Counted from the first letter of the stretch, positions 41,961-51,032 are shown. The stretch is 64,000 nt of DNA from Agathobaculum butyriciproducens (GCA_003096535.1 QEKJ01000002.1:62001-126000); one strand, 5' to 3'. A program made the numbers and translations. The notes: generated by a model from the sequence alone, not told the origin.

Positions 41961-42215
41961 ATGCAGCATTTTGACTACAAGCCGCACGGCGTATGTCCGA
42001 TGAATATCTCGTTCGATCTGGACGGTGATACTGTGCACAACGTATCCTTCAAGGGCGGCTGCAACGGCAATCTGCAGGCAATCAGCCGCGTGGTCGAGGG
42101 CATGACCGTGGAGCAGATTGAAGGCTACTTCAAGGGTATTTCATGCAACGGACGCGGCACAAGCTGCTCGGATCAGCTGGCGACAGCGGTTCGCAAGGCG
42201 AAAGAGTCTGAATAA
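41961..42215 (+). CDS. TSCPD domain-containing protein (TIGR03905-like)
   Basis: 84 residues with VCPMNISFDLDGDTVHNVSFKGGC and a late CNGRGTSCSDQLA, the Cys-rich TSCPD domain also found at the end of some ribonucleotide reductases. Function of the stand-alone version is unclear. AGGGAGGAC precedes the ATG. Followed by a terminator that has been duplicated by an insertion. Confidence 0.8.
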   Translation: MQHFDYKPHGVCPMNISFDLDGDTVHNVSFKGGCNGNLQAISRVVEGMTVEQIEGYFKGISCNGRGTSCSDQLATAVRKAKESE

Positions 42216-42219
42216 ACAG

Positions 42220-42251
42220 AAAGAACCGATACCTTATGGTATCGGTTCTTT
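42220..42251 (+). terminator. Duplicated terminator hairpin, left copy
   Basis: A 32-bp hairpin with 12-bp stem (AGAACCGATACC) starting 5 bp after the TSCPD gene. The same 32 bp recur perfectly at 42512-42543, on the other side of the repeat element. Only the right copy keeps the full T-run. Confidence 0.8.
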
Positions 42252-42511
42252 CTGTCTGTCGAAAAAGTCGTATAGTCAGCATTTTTTCAGCATTTCGCGC
42301 GGCAGCGCGCATGAAATAGCATTTGCTCTGCAAATGCTCAAAAAGGGGGGAGCATGTATCAGCGCAGCGCGGCAGAGAAGCCGCGCAAGGATAGCGCCCC
42401 TTTTGAACTTCTGGAGGGAGAAAGTTTCTGTATAGGAACTTTCGGACGACTTTGGAACGGCCCACGGTCCGTTCCTGCTTGTCGGCGAAACTGTAGTTTC
42501 GCGACAGCCTC
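42252..42511 (+). mobile_element. ~260-bp non-coding element, copy A, flanked by duplicated terminator
   Basis: Ends CTGTCGAAAAAGTCG and TTTCGCGACAGCCTC carry a 6-bp inverted repeat (CTGTCG/CGACAG). Inside are several hairpins: GCATTTGCTCTGCAAATGC, GCGCGGCAGCGCGC, GAAAGTTTC/GAACTTTC, GGAACGG/CCGTTCC and GCGAAACTGTAGTTTCGC. No gene. The inverse copy at 53881-54129 is nearly identical. Perfect direct repeats of 32 bp flank it. Confidence 0.8.
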
Positions 42512-42546
42512 AAAGAACCGATACCTTATGGTATCGGTTCTTTTTT
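42512..42546. terminator. Duplicated terminator hairpin, right copy
   Basis: Identical to 42220-42251 and continued by TTTTTT. It also faces the end of the phosphopantetheinyl transferase gene on the minus strand, so it may serve both directions. Confidence 0.85.
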
Positions 42547-42551
42547 GCGTT

Positions 42552-43211
42552 TTATGGGGTGGATAGATGCTGTAAAACAGTGAGAGCAGGTGCTTCGGAG
42601 TGTTCTTCCTGCACGCATACGCCGAGCTTGTAGGCGGGATCGGGGAAATCCGGCACAAAGAGGGAGCCAGGTGCGCCGACGGTGATTGCCGGCGGCTGAC
42701 AGGCGATATCTACGCAGAACTGCCGCAGCAGCCGCAGACCGCGGCCGTCGGCCTTGACGTAGCTTTCCTTGAGCGCCCACAGCGTGTAGAACGCGTTTTC
42801 GCGCTCGGCAGGCGAGAGCGAGGACAGGTACTGCACCTCATCGGGGTGGAAGAAGCGGTCGGCAATATTGGGTTTGAAGGAGCGGCACTGCTGAATGTCT
42901 ACGCCGACCGGGTGGTCGCTCACCGCACAGACTGCCCATGCGGCGGAATGCGACAGGCTGAAATGAACATCCGGCGCGGCGGTCAGATACGGCTTGCCGT
43001 TCTCGTTCGCGGCAATGTCGAGCGGGCGCGGCACGGACGGACAGCAAAGGCGGATTGCCTCATCCAGCAGCAGGGAAGCGGTGAAGCTCTGCTGACGGGA
43101 GGTGCCGTGCAGGCTGTCGATATACGTCAGCCGCGCGGCGGACAGGCGGGAACGAAGCGAAATATTCATAATATCGGCGGCCGCTGCGGACAGGGCGAAA
43201 AGATGGGTCAA
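42552..43211 (-). CDS. 4'-phosphopantetheinyl transferase, Sfp type
   Basis: 219 residues with the Sfp motifs: NGKPYL, HFSLSHSAAW, VGVDIQQC, and RFFHPDEVQYL ... FYTLWALKESYVKADGRGL (metal and CoA binding). It loads the phosphopantetheine arm on carrier proteins; with no secondary-metabolite cluster near, the partner may be the fatty acid ACP. It stands alone, between the duplicated terminator and the Nudix gene. Confidence 0.87.
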   Translation of the reverse strand: MTHLFALSAAAADIMNISLRSRLSAARLTYIDSLHGTSRQQSFTASLLLDEAIRLCCPSVPRPLDIAANENGKPYLTAAPDVHFSLSHSAAWAVCAVSDHPVGVDIQQCRSFKPNIADRFFHPDEVQYLSSLSPAERENAFYTLWALKESYVKADGRGLRLLRQFCVDIACQPPAITVGAPGSLFVPDFPDPAYKLGVCVQEEHSEAPALTVLQHLSTP

Positions 43212-43320
43212 AGTAATGCTCCTCTTGCAACATTCATGTAATTTGCTGTCTGATTAACGAATAAATGTATCAGTCCGGAAAGGCTTCGCGGATGATGGCT
43301 GCACCGCCTTGCATTACAGT

Positions 43321-43722
43321 TCAAGATGGCAGCAAAGCGAGCGCTTTCTCAATCTTTTCAATCAGCCCGGAATCAGCCGGCAGCCAATCCACGCTTTTCA
43401 GTGTTTCCTTGGTCAGCCATCGCGCTTCGGCGGCCTCTAACAGTTCAAGATTACCGCGAATCAGCTGACACCAGAAGCAATCCATTGAAAGGTGAAAGGT
43501 CGGATAATCAAATTCAACGGTATCAATCAACTCGCCAACCGAAATCTCGGAGGCCAGTTCTTCCCGGATTTCTCTTTTTAAGGCCTCCTGCGGTGTTTCG
43601 CCAGACTCGATTTTTCCGCCGGGAAACTCCCACAGTCCCCTAAAGTCACCGTAGCCGCGCATGGTGGCAAAGATTTTTTCGCCATCACGAATAACTGCGG
43701 CGACGACTCGAATTGTTTTCAT
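43321..43722 (-). CDS. Nudix hydrolase, MutT-like (deoxy)nucleoside triphosphate pyrophosphohydrolase
   Basis: 133 residues. Complete Nudix box from GGKIESGETPQEALKREI to REELASEI, with the N-terminal start VVAAVIRDGEKIFATMRGYG of the MutT 8-oxo-dGTP family. It begins 12 bp after the stop of the large helicase gene on the same strand, so the two form an operon. Either nucleotide-pool cleaning or a part of a helicase-Nudix defence pair. Confidence 0.85.
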   Translation of the reverse strand: MKTIRVVAAVIRDGEKIFATMRGYGDFRGLWEFPGGKIESGETPQEALKREIREELASEISVGELIDTVEFDYPTFHLSMDCFWCQLIRGNLELLEAAEARWLTKETLKSVDWLPADSGLIEKIEKALALLPS

Positions 43723-43734
43723 AAAATGCCTTCC

Positions 43735-46700
43735 TTATCCGACTACCAGCTTGTTCGTCTTGCGAAGATACTTCGCCGGAATTGGCTGGTCCAGATGCCA
43801 TGTAATATTCATTGGCTTGCTGCCGGTGTGCTTCACATAGGCTGCCGTTCCAAGACAGGTATACGGTGCAGCGCCAATGCTGTCCTGCTTGAACTCCCGC
43901 ACAAAGAGAACGACCTTGCTGCCGCGCTGCCGGTGGTTGATATAACGCTGACCGGTGCTTGCCGTATCGGAGGTCGTGCTCTGACTTTGCCAATGGAACA
44001 GGCTTTCGTTGATCGAATAGTCGTTGTACATGGTAGTCGGGGAGTAGTCCTTGTCCGCCTTGTTGAGCGTGATAAAGAACACATCGACCTGCTTGTCCGG
44101 CAGCCATTTGACACCTTCCCGCACATTTTTCGGCGTCATATAGTCCATTGCAATCAGAATTTGATCTCTGGTATAGGTGCAATGCAGGTCCAGCGGACAA
44201 TCAAAGCCAAGCGGGACAGGCTGATCGATAAAGTCAATACGTTCCAGATTGAACGACAGAAGCTCGTTCAGTTCGTGCATCATGATCGGACTGTCCGCGA
44301 GCAGCTGCATGTTGGCTTGCGTAGTATGGGAACGCCAGTCTGCCGCCTCCTGAAATACGGTGATGTAGAACATTTGCAGCATGCGCTTTTCAAAATCGGA
44401 AAGCGAAGCCGCAAGTTCACAGGAGAAGCGCGGAAGAATATCCGTCAGGAACTTAATCCAGCGCCGGGAATCCACGGCAACCAGCTTGCTGAACGCCTTT
44501 GTCAGAATGCTTTCGGCAGGTTCGATAAAATCATCAAGGACGCCTGCATCTGCACAGAGACGGGAGAAGGAGAATTTACCGTAGATCGACCGCGGGTCGA
44601 GGTGATAGTAGCCGATGAAATTCTTCAAGGAAAGGGAAAGGCCGCTGTCCTGTGTGAAGGTTTCGATACGCGAGATCAGACCGGCACGGTCGCCGAAGGA
44701 GCGGCGAATATTCGCCAGAATGACTTCGGAAGCCTTCTTTTCCAGCTGGATATAGCAGCCCTTCGGCAGTGATACAAAGCCCTTTTTCACCTCGTACTGC
44801 ATGCTGTGATTGCTGTGAGAGAGCAGTGCAGCAAACTTTTCTTCAAAATTGTATTTCTTGTTTGCCTGACCGATGAAATCCAAAACGGTCAGGCATTCTT
44901 TTCCTTCCGAGAGACGCAGACCGCGGCCGAGCTGCTGTAGGAAAATCGTGAGCGACTCGGTAGGGCGCAGAAAGAGAATGGTGTCAATTTCGGGAATATC
45001 AACGCCCTCGTTATACAAATCTACAACAAAGATAAAGCGGATTTCACCGGAGACCAGACGCTGTCTGGCTTCAGTTCGTTCCTTATCGCTGGAAGTACCG
45101 GTAAGGGACATGCAGGGGATACCCTTCGATGAGAAATATTCCTCCATGAATTCAGCATGCTCGACAGAGACGCAAAACCCAAGACCGCGAACCGTATTGA
45201 TGTCGGTTACATACCGATAGAGAGAATTGACAATATGGCCGGCGCGCTTTTCGGCGACAGCACGGTTCAGAGAAAATACGTTGTTAAGCTCAGCTTTATC
45301 ATAACCGCCGCGTGTCCAGCGAATATTGGACAGGTCAACATCATCGGAAACGCCGAAATATTGAAATGGGCAGAGCAGCTTGCGCTCGATCGCCTCCGGC
45401 AGTCGGATTTCAGATGCAATGCGGCCATTGAAGTAATCCAGAACGTTTTTTCCATCCATGCGTTCCGGCGTTGCGGTCAGACCCAATAAGATTTTCGGCT
45501 TGAAGTGGTTCAGCAGTCCTTGATAGGTGGGCGCTGCTGCGTGATGGAACTCGTCCACAATGATGAAATCGTAATAGTCCTCCGGGAGAACGTCATACAG
45601 CTTCTGGGAGGCTAATGTCTGCACCGAAATAAATAGATGCTCCAGACTGCTCGGCTTGAAGCTGCCCACAAAAAGCTCTCCGAAATTGGGATCTTTCAAC
45701 ACAGCACGGAAAGCACTTCGGCTCTGTTTCAGAATTTCCTCTCGATGAACGACAAACAGCAGACGGGGCTTCGAACCGGAAAAGGCTTTGCAGAACCGTC
45801 GGTAATCAAAGGCGGAGATTAAGGTTTTGCCGGTGCCGGTTGCCGCAACGACAAGATTGCGGTAATAGCCACGCACCTCGCGCTCTGCCTGCAGGCGATC
45901 CAAAATCTCCTGCTGGTAGGGGTAGGGCTGAATATCGAAAACGAACTGCATCTCGCTTGTCGGATTGGCTTTGCCGTTTGTTGACAGTGCACGCTCCAGT
46001 CTTTCCCTGCACCCGTCCTCATAGACTTCAAAGCTGGCGGTGTTCCAATAACTATCGAAGGTTGCCTCCATCTTCTGAATGGTCGGCAGCATATCCTTGG
46101 TTGTCAGCTTAACATTCCATTCCAGTCCGCTGGACATAGCCGGATTGGAGAGGTTAGAAGAACCAACGTACGCCGTGGTAAAGCCGGTTTCACGATAGAA
46201 CATATACGCCTTTGCATGAAGTCTGGTACGCTCGGTATCGTAAGATACACGGATTTCTGTGTTGGGGAGATTGCGAAGCGCCTCCACCGCTTTCACATCT
46301 GTTGCGCCCATGTATGTTGTCGTAATAACGCGGAGCCTGCCGCCGCGTTCCGCAAAATGCTGAAGATCATCGATGATTAAACGAAGACCGCTCCATTTGA
46401 CAAACGAAACCAGCATATCAATGCGGTCTGCGGAGGCGATTTCTTTCTTCAGCTCGGAAAACATCTGCGGCTCGTGAACTGCTCCGGTAAATAAGCTGCT
46501 TTGAGCAATCGATGTTTCAGGGCGGGGGAGATCCTTTGCTTTTTTCCGGCCGATGCGCATCATAGGATCATCGCGGGACAGCAATGCGAATAACTGCTCA
46601 CCCTCATCGTCCACAGTAAAATCACGCAGGTCGTCCTGCGCTGTCTCCTGCGAAATCAGATCAACAATTTTGTTGACCAGATTTAGCTGCGCAGAAATAT

Positions 46701-46878
46701 CGTCACCCGCAATGCGGTCAAGACCTTTGTGAACGACTTCGGACAGGTACTGCGTTAAGACAGAGGAGGACTCGGCTGTGTCGATTTTTTCGACGTGCTT
46801 GCTGTCTTCCGGCAGCTGACGCAGCTCATCTTTGATTTCGGTATTTACTACTTGCTCGTAAAGGCCTTGTTTAAGCAT
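43735..46878 (-). CDS. PLD-like nuclease / SF2 helicase / DUF3427 fusion protein
   Basis: 1047 residues from ATG 46878 (CAGGAGAC upstream), beginning MLKQGLYEQVVN as in DUF3427 helicases; the frame upstream to 47118 has no site. Order: N-terminal helical part, a PLD-like domain with TRLHAKAYMFYRE and the SSNLSNPAM stretch, DEAD-like helicase with VVAATGTGKT and IIVDEFHHA, helicase C domain (VVDLYNEGVDIPEID, QQLGRGLRLSEGK), then DUF3427 to the end. Such proteins occur in defence islands and may degrade or unwind foreign DNA; this is inference. Operon with a Nudix hydrolase. Confidence 0.85.
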   Translation of the reverse strand: MLKQGLYEQVVNTEIKDELRQLPEDSKHVEKIDTAESSSVLTQYLSEVVHKGLDRIAGDDISAQLNLVNKIVDLISQETAQDDLRDFTVDDEGEQLFALLSRDDPMMRIGRKKAKDLPRPETSIAQSSLFTGAVHEPQMFSELKKEIASADRIDMLVSFVKWSGLRLIIDDLQHFAERGGRLRVITTTYMGATDVKAVEALRNLPNTEIRVSYDTERTRLHAKAYMFYRETGFTTAYVGSSNLSNPAMSSGLEWNVKLTTKDMLPTIQKMEATFDSYWNTASFEVYEDGCRERLERALSTNGKANPTSEMQFVFDIQPYPYQQEILDRLQAEREVRGYYRNLVVAATGTGKTLISAFDYRRFCKAFSGSKPRLLFVVHREEILKQSRSAFRAVLKDPNFGELFVGSFKPSSLEHLFISVQTLASQKLYDVLPEDYYDFIIVDEFHHAAAPTYQGLLNHFKPKILLGLTATPERMDGKNVLDYFNGRIASEIRLPEAIERKLLCPFQYFGVSDDVDLSNIRWTRGGYDKAELNNVFSLNRAVAEKRAGHIVNSLYRYVTDINTVRGLGFCVSVEHAEFMEEYFSSKGIPCMSLTGTSSDKERTEARQRLVSGEIRFIFVVDLYNEGVDIPEIDTILFLRPTESLTIFLQQLGRGLRLSEGKECLTVLDFIGQANKKYNFEEKFAALLSHSNHSMQYEVKKGFVSLPKGCYIQLEKKASEVILANIRRSFGDRAGLISRIETFTQDSGLSLSLKNFIGYYHLDPRSIYGKFSFSRLCADAGVLDDFIEPAESILTKAFSKLVAVDSRRWIKFLTDILPRFSCELAASLSDFEKRMLQMFYITVFQEAADWRSHTTQANMQLLADSPIMMHELNELLSFNLERIDFIDQPVPLGFDCPLDLHCTYTRDQILIAMDYMTPKNVREGVKWLPDKQVDVFFITLNKADKDYSPTTMYNDYSINESLFHWQSQSTTSDTASTGQRYINHRQRGSKVVLFVREFKQDSIGAAPYTCLGTAAYVKHTGSKPMNITWHLDQPIPAKYLRKTNKLVVG

Positions 46879-47195
46879 GAAGACGTCTCCTGTGTGATAT
46901 CGTAATTCGTAATAGGTATTATTCCTTGAACTGTTTTGAGCAATTTCAACAATTTTATTGTACGCTAAACCGCGAGGAAAATCAAACCATTTATTGATGG
47001 CCAACATCCAATCTCTTGTATTTGCCCACGGTTTTGGGCACGAAAAAGAGCGCCTATTCATCCACGATGCGGGGAAAATAGACGCACTGTGTACATAACA
47101 ATATGCAATATTAAACATACTACAACGATCAGTAGATGAAAAGAGAGCACTTAATCACGGGTGCTCTCTTAGATGGGCGGGTTATCAAAGCCTGC
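46879..47195. other. Upstream region of the helicase gene
   Basis: 317 bp without a supported gene. A possible minus-strand promoter lies about 35-80 bp before the helicase ATG (TTGCTC, 16 bp, TAATAC). Near the other end is a hairpin AAGAGAGCAC (47141-47150)/GTGCTCTCTT (47161-47170), terminator-like for the integrase remnant on the minus strand. Confidence 0.4.
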
Positions 47196-47947
47196 CGACT
47201 ATCGCGCTTAGAATTTTTAACAGGTCCGGGTTCTCGGAGATTTTCTTCAGCAGCGACGGATCGATGCTGGAAACAGCTGTTTCTTGTGAATCAGGGGCTT
47301 TTCCACGCGTTCAAAAGTGCAGCGATGCGTGTCCGCTCCATCGGATGACCCAAGCCGTTGGCGAGGACCAGGTTGTAGTCGGTGTACTCACCCCCGAGAG
47401 CTTCCTTGGTGCGTTCCTGCTCGCGCTTCCATGATTCAAGCTGATGGGCAACGGTCGCCGGAATGAAAACCTTGCGGACGCTGGATTCGGTCTTGGGCTT
47501 TTTCAGAACGAGCATGCTCGTGTTGCGCTTCGAGCTCTGCGGGTAGAGGAAGAGGACGTCTTTTTGCTCAAGAGACTTCATGGCCGGCTTGTCGACACGC
47601 TGGAGCTCTTTTTCAATTATGATGGATGCCGTTCCGGCTGCGATGCTTTTCGGAGAAATATCGACACAGTCCCATGTCAGACCAAGAATTTCACCGATTC
47701 ACATACTGTATGCAAAGGAAGGGTTGATAGCCAGCTTCAGATGGGCATCATCGCAAACATCAAGTGCGAGAAAAATCGTCTCGGCATCCCAGACTTCACG
47801 TTTTTGGGGTACAGCCTTAGGAACCGTGGCATGGAGAGTTGGATTTTTCTCCCTAAGCTCCTACTTCTGCTTGTTTTTGCCGGATATCTTGTCGCGTTCG
47901 TAATGCACGACGAGCAAACAATCATTTCTGTGAACAATTGATGCCAT
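47196..47947 (-). pseudogene. Decayed tyrosine-family integrase
   Basis: Pieces in one minus-strand order: N-terminus MASIVHRNDCLLVVHYERDK from ATG 47947 with AAGGTGA upstream, a stop after KNKQK, then ELREKNPTLHATVPKAVPQKR, VWDAETIFLALDVCDD, then AINPSFAYSM-stop-IGEILGLTWDCVDIS, then KPKTESSVRKVFIP and LLNAWKSP before another stop. The stop (TGA) stands where SxR-x-GE would have the first catalytic arginine, a CGA to TGA change. The catalytic C-terminal third is missing. A remnant of an integrative element other than the cotJC ICE. Confidence 0.75.
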
Positions 47948-48122
47948 TATTTTCACCTTCTCGGATTAAGTTAAGGCTTTCTTTTGCCTTTCATTTAAAT
48001 CCTTCACTTTTCAATATGTACTTTTTTGGCGCAAGTTTGCTGGTAACTTTTTTAAAAATTTTGGATGATATTCCGAGTCGATATTGAACTGGTTCAGAAA
48101 GAAGTTTGTATTTTTGAAAGTG

Positions 48123-48533
48123 TCATCTGGAGGGTATGCAGTCGAGTAAAATGTAATCGTACTGCGATTTTACCGACTCTAAAACCTGCTTTAAGACGGT
48201 CTCGCGGCTTATTGCGTTCACGAGCGAGACTTCAAGGCCGGACAGCATAATGCTGGCAGGAATGAGGTCCACGCCTTTTGTGTGTGACAGAATGGTTTCT
48301 TCGGGGTTGACAGGCCGCTCCTGCATGACGTTCGTCATTAAATCGGTCGGCGTAACCGGAAGATCATCCGGCCGGGGGTACCCGAGGGCAATGGTGAGAG
48401 AGGCCTGCGGATCGGTATCCACGAGCAGCACATGCTTGCCTTCTCTCGCAAGACCGATGCCCAGATTTTCGCAGGTCGTCGTTTTGCCGGTGCCGCCCTT
48501 TTGATTGGCGACGGCAATGATCGTTGCGGACAT
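48123..48533 (-). pseudogene. Truncated ParA family ATPase
   Basis: 136 codons: deviant Walker A VANQKGGTGKTTT, then DTDPQASLTIALG, ending YDYILLDCIPSR where an intact ParA would continue CPPSLG and another 120 residues. So the 3' half has been lost by deletion. It starts 2 bp after the next small gene. Such ParA genes lead the replication/segregation block of Tn1549-like elements. Confidence 0.75.
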
Positions 48534-48535
48534 AT

Positions 48536-48763
48536 TTATGCGCCTCCCTTGCCGGAAAATTTGTCGCGAGTCAGCGGCTTGCGGCGAAACACATTTTCCT
48601 TTAATGCATAGGGACAGCGGGTGAACTGACAGAAACGGAACTTAAAATCCGGGCGATAGTACAGACAGCGCGAGCAACTGCCGGGCTTATCCCCGGACAA
48701 ATTCTTCTTTGCGGATTTTGCCATCCGCTCGAAGCGGCGGAAACAATCGTCGTGTTTAGTCAT
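48536..48763 (-). CDS. Small Cys-rich protein of a conjugative element remnant
   Basis: 75 residues from ATG 48763 (GAAGGAAGGT 7 bp upstream). A Cys cluster SCSRCLYYRPDFKFRFC, later RCPYALKENV, suggests a zinc site. It overlaps the previous gene end by 8 bp. Not recognised by function; company of parA points to a mobile element. Confidence 0.5.
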   Translation of the reverse strand: MTKHDDCFRRFERMAKSAKKNLSGDKPGSCSRCLYYRPDFKFRFCQFTRCPYALKENVFRRKPLTRDKFSGKGGA

Positions 48764-49070
48764 TTGCGGCACCTTCCTTCGGTTCCGTGTTTTTGGATGC
48801 GTTGAACTGCGTCATCAAATCCTTATAGCAGGTCGCACTCACGCAGGAGCGGCCGGATGCGTAACAGCAGCCCTCGCATTTCTTCTGCTGCTCGGATTGA
48901 ATGATTTCAGCGAGATAGTAGCAGTTTTCCTGCCCGAGAATGCAGGGAACCTTGCGGTTTTTCCAGAAAAAGCAGCTGCGGCAGGTCTCGGGCTTGTCGC
49001 TGTAATACTTGACTCCATCGATCAGAACGATGTGAGGTTTGACGTCTTTTTGCACGTTAGTTGCCTCCAT
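48756..49070 (-). CDS. Cys-rich hypothetical protein of a conjugative element remnant
   Basis: 104 residues with paired cysteines (ETCRSCFFWKNRKVPCILG, KCEGCCYASGRSC). ATG 49070 with GGAGGCAACT upstream. First gene of a three-gene string ending in truncated parA. Function unknown. Confidence 0.5.
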   Translation of the reverse strand: MEATNVQKDVKPHIVLIDGVKYYSDKPETCRSCFFWKNRKVPCILGQENCYYLAEIIQSEQQKKCEGCCYASGRSCVSATCYKDLMTQFNASKNTEPKEGAAND

Positions 49071-49093
49071 TCAAATGATTTTCGGATAAAATA

Positions 49094-49126
49094 AAACCCT
49101 GTGATGAAAATTTCACCACAGGGTTA
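49094..49126 (-). terminator. Bidirectional terminator-like hairpin
   Basis: Stem AACCCTGTG (49095-49103)/CACAGGGTT (49117-49125) flanked by TTTTAT on the minus strand. Confidence 0.55.
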
Positions 49127-49295
49127 TGTTAAAAGTGATATCAGACAGTTTCCTGCTAACAGCAGGGAACAGGCTGTCACACACCATTTATTAGCAGCTT
49201 TTTGTGTTCAAAACAACCGAAAATGGCGCGTGTTATTAGAAAAATTGCGGTTTTATTAGACGATTAGACAGAATTTTTGAAATTTGTTAGAGAAA

Positions 49296-49326
49296 AAGAA
49301 CGCAGAAATATATCTTCTGCGTTCTT
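49296..49326 (-). terminator. Terminator of tRNA-Arg
   Basis: Eleven-base-pair stem AAGAACGCAGA (49296-49306)/TCTGCGTTCTT (49316-49326), with TTTTTCT after it on the minus strand, 3 bp past the tRNA end. Confidence 0.85.
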
Positions 49327-49329
49327 GAT

Positions 49330-49406
49330 TGGCGTCCCAGGGGGGAGTCGAACCCTCGGCCCCATGCTTAGGAGGCATGTGCTCTATCCAACTGAGCTAC
49401 TGAGAC
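49330..49406 (-). tRNA. tRNA-Arg (anticodon CCT)
   Basis: A 77-nt cloverleaf read on the minus strand: acceptor GTCTCAG/CTGGGAC, D arm GCTC...GAGC, anticodon stem CATGC/GCATG with loop CTCCTAA (anticodon CCT, codon AGG), T arm with GGTTCGACTC, discriminator G and an encoded CCA. Confidence 0.93.
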
Positions 49407-49553
49407 ATAAAAACAAAAGTTTTTGCGAGCGGCTCTTTCGTGCGGAATCGCAGCACGCGATATATTTATATTACTGCATTGAGAGCAAAAAGTCAATTCC
49501 GAATGCGGTGAAAAAAGTAAAGTGCAGCTGTGCAAAATTAAAAAATCATAATC

Positions 49554-49582
49554 TTGCAAGCGGGTGCAGAAAGTGATATGAT
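49554..49582 (+). promoter_or_regulatory. Promoter of the decarboxylase operon
   Basis: TTGCAA (49554-49559), 17 bp, TATGAT (49577-49582), 71 bp before oadA. Confidence 0.65.
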
Positions 49583-49653
49583 ACAATTATATATATGGGG
49601 TTAATGAGGGGAATCACGAAACCCATTTATTTCCCGAAGGAGGGGGCATACTT

Positions 49654-51030
49654 GTGAAACAAATGCACATCACCGAAACGGTGCTGCGTGACGCGCAGCA
49701 GTCGCTGATTGCGACGCGAATGCCGTTTGAGGATTTCGAGGGCATTCTCGATGAGATGGATCAGGCCGGTTATCACTCGATTGAGTGCTGGGGCGGTGCG
49801 ACCTTTGATTCCTGCCTGCGCTATCTGCATGAGGATCCGTGGGAGCGTCTGCGCAAGATCAAATCTCACATGAAGAACACCAAGCTGCAGATGCTGCTGC
49901 GCGGTCAGAACCTGCTCGGCTATCACCATTATTCGGATGACACCGTGCGCCGTTTTGTTCGCAAGAGCATCGAGAACGGCATGGATATTATCCGTATTTT
50001 CGATGCGCTGAACGATCTGCGCAACATCGAGACCGCTGTGGACGAATGTCTCAAGGCAGGCGGCCATGCACAGGGTTGTATCTGCTATACGCTGAGTCCG
50101 ATCCACAATCTGGAGATGTTCGTTTCGCTCGGCAGGCAGATCGAAGCTATGGGCTGCAACTCGCTGTGCATTAAGGATATGGCGGGCATTATGTCTCCGC
50201 AGGAGTGCTATGACCTGGTTACCGCACTCAAGCAGAACATCAAAATTCCGGTTTATGTGCATACACACGCGACCACCGGTCTGGGGTATATGACTTATCT
50301 GAAGGCAGCGGAAGCCGGTGCGGACGGCATCGACTGTGCGACCTCGTGCATGTCGGGCGGCACCAGCCAGCCGGCAACCGAGTCCATGGTCTACGCGCTG
50401 CAGCAGATGGGCTTCGACTGCGGCGTGGATGCTCACGAGCTGAACAGGATCAACGAATTTTTCATTCCGGTTAAGGATAAGTTCTCTGCAAACGGCACCT
50501 TTGACCCGTATGTCCTGTCCACCAAGACGGATGCGCTCATCTACCAGATTCCGGGCGGCATGCTGTCCAACCTGGTGGCACAGCTGAAGGCACAGAACGC
50601 AATCGACCGTCTCGATGAGGTACTCGCCGAAACACCGCGCGTGCGTGCCGATATGGGTTATCCGCCGCTGGTAACGCCGCTTTCGCAGATGGTCGGCGTA
50701 CAGGCAACGGTCAACGTTCTCCTCGGCGGCCGTTACAAGTCGATCGGCAAGGAGATCAAGAGCTACATCCGCGGCGAATACGGCAAGGCACCGGGCGAAG
50801 TCAATCCCGAACTCGCCAAGCAGGTGCTCGGTGACGAGCAGCCGATGACCGGCCGTTTTGCCGATACGCTCGAGCCGGAATTCCCGGCTGCACGCGAGCA
50901 TCTCGGCACGCATGCCCGCAGTGAAGAGGACGTCCTGTCCTATATCGCATTCCCGCAGCAGGCAGAGCAGTTCTTTGAGCGCCGGGAGCAGACCTTCACC
51001 GCAAGCTATTCGTTCAAGGAGGTTAAGTGA
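49654..51030 (+). CDS. oadA: Oxaloacetate decarboxylase subunit alpha (carboxyltransferase, without biotin domain)
   Basis: 458 residues from GTG 49654 (GAAGGAGGGGG upstream). HMGL-like TIM barrel with the start ETVLRDAQQSLIATRM, metal and substrate residues in YVHTHATTGLGY, and the key lysine in CIKDMAGIM, then the PYC/OADA domain. It moves CO2 from oxaloacetate to biotin. The biotin carrier, fused in Klebsiella-type OadA, is here a separate protein two genes downstream. Confidence 0.9.
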   Translation: MKQMHITETVLRDAQQSLIATRMPFEDFEGILDEMDQAGYHSIECWGGATFDSCLRYLHEDPWERLRKIKSHMKNTKLQMLLRGQNLLGYHHYSDDTVRRFVRKSIENGMDIIRIFDALNDLRNIETAVDECLKAGGHAQGCICYTLSPIHNLEMFVSLGRQIEAMGCNSLCIKDMAGIMSPQECYDLVTALKQNIKIPVYVHTHATTGLGYMTYLKAAEAGADGIDCATSCMSGGTSQPATESMVYALQQMGFDCGVDAHELNRINEFFIPVKDKFSANGTFDPYVLSTKTDALIYQIPGGMLSNLVAQLKAQNAIDRLDEVLAETPRVRADMGYPPLVTPLSQMVGVQATVNVLLGGRYKSIGKEIKSYIRGEYGKAPGEVNPELAKQVLGDEQPMTGRFADTLEPEFPAAREHLGTHARSEEDVLSYIAFPQQAEQFFERREQTFTASYSFKEVK

Positions 51031-51032
51031 GC

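Noticed and set aside
46879-47118. An N-terminal extension of the helicase to 47118
   Set aside because: The added 80 residues do not look like the family, there is no ribosome binding site, and MLKQGLYEQ with CAGGAGAC upstream is a typical start.
49330-49406. tRNA-Arg(CCT) as proven attachment site of the relict element
   Set aside because: No duplicate of the tRNA 3' end was found by eye at the other side, and its terminator follows directly. Kept only as a possibility.
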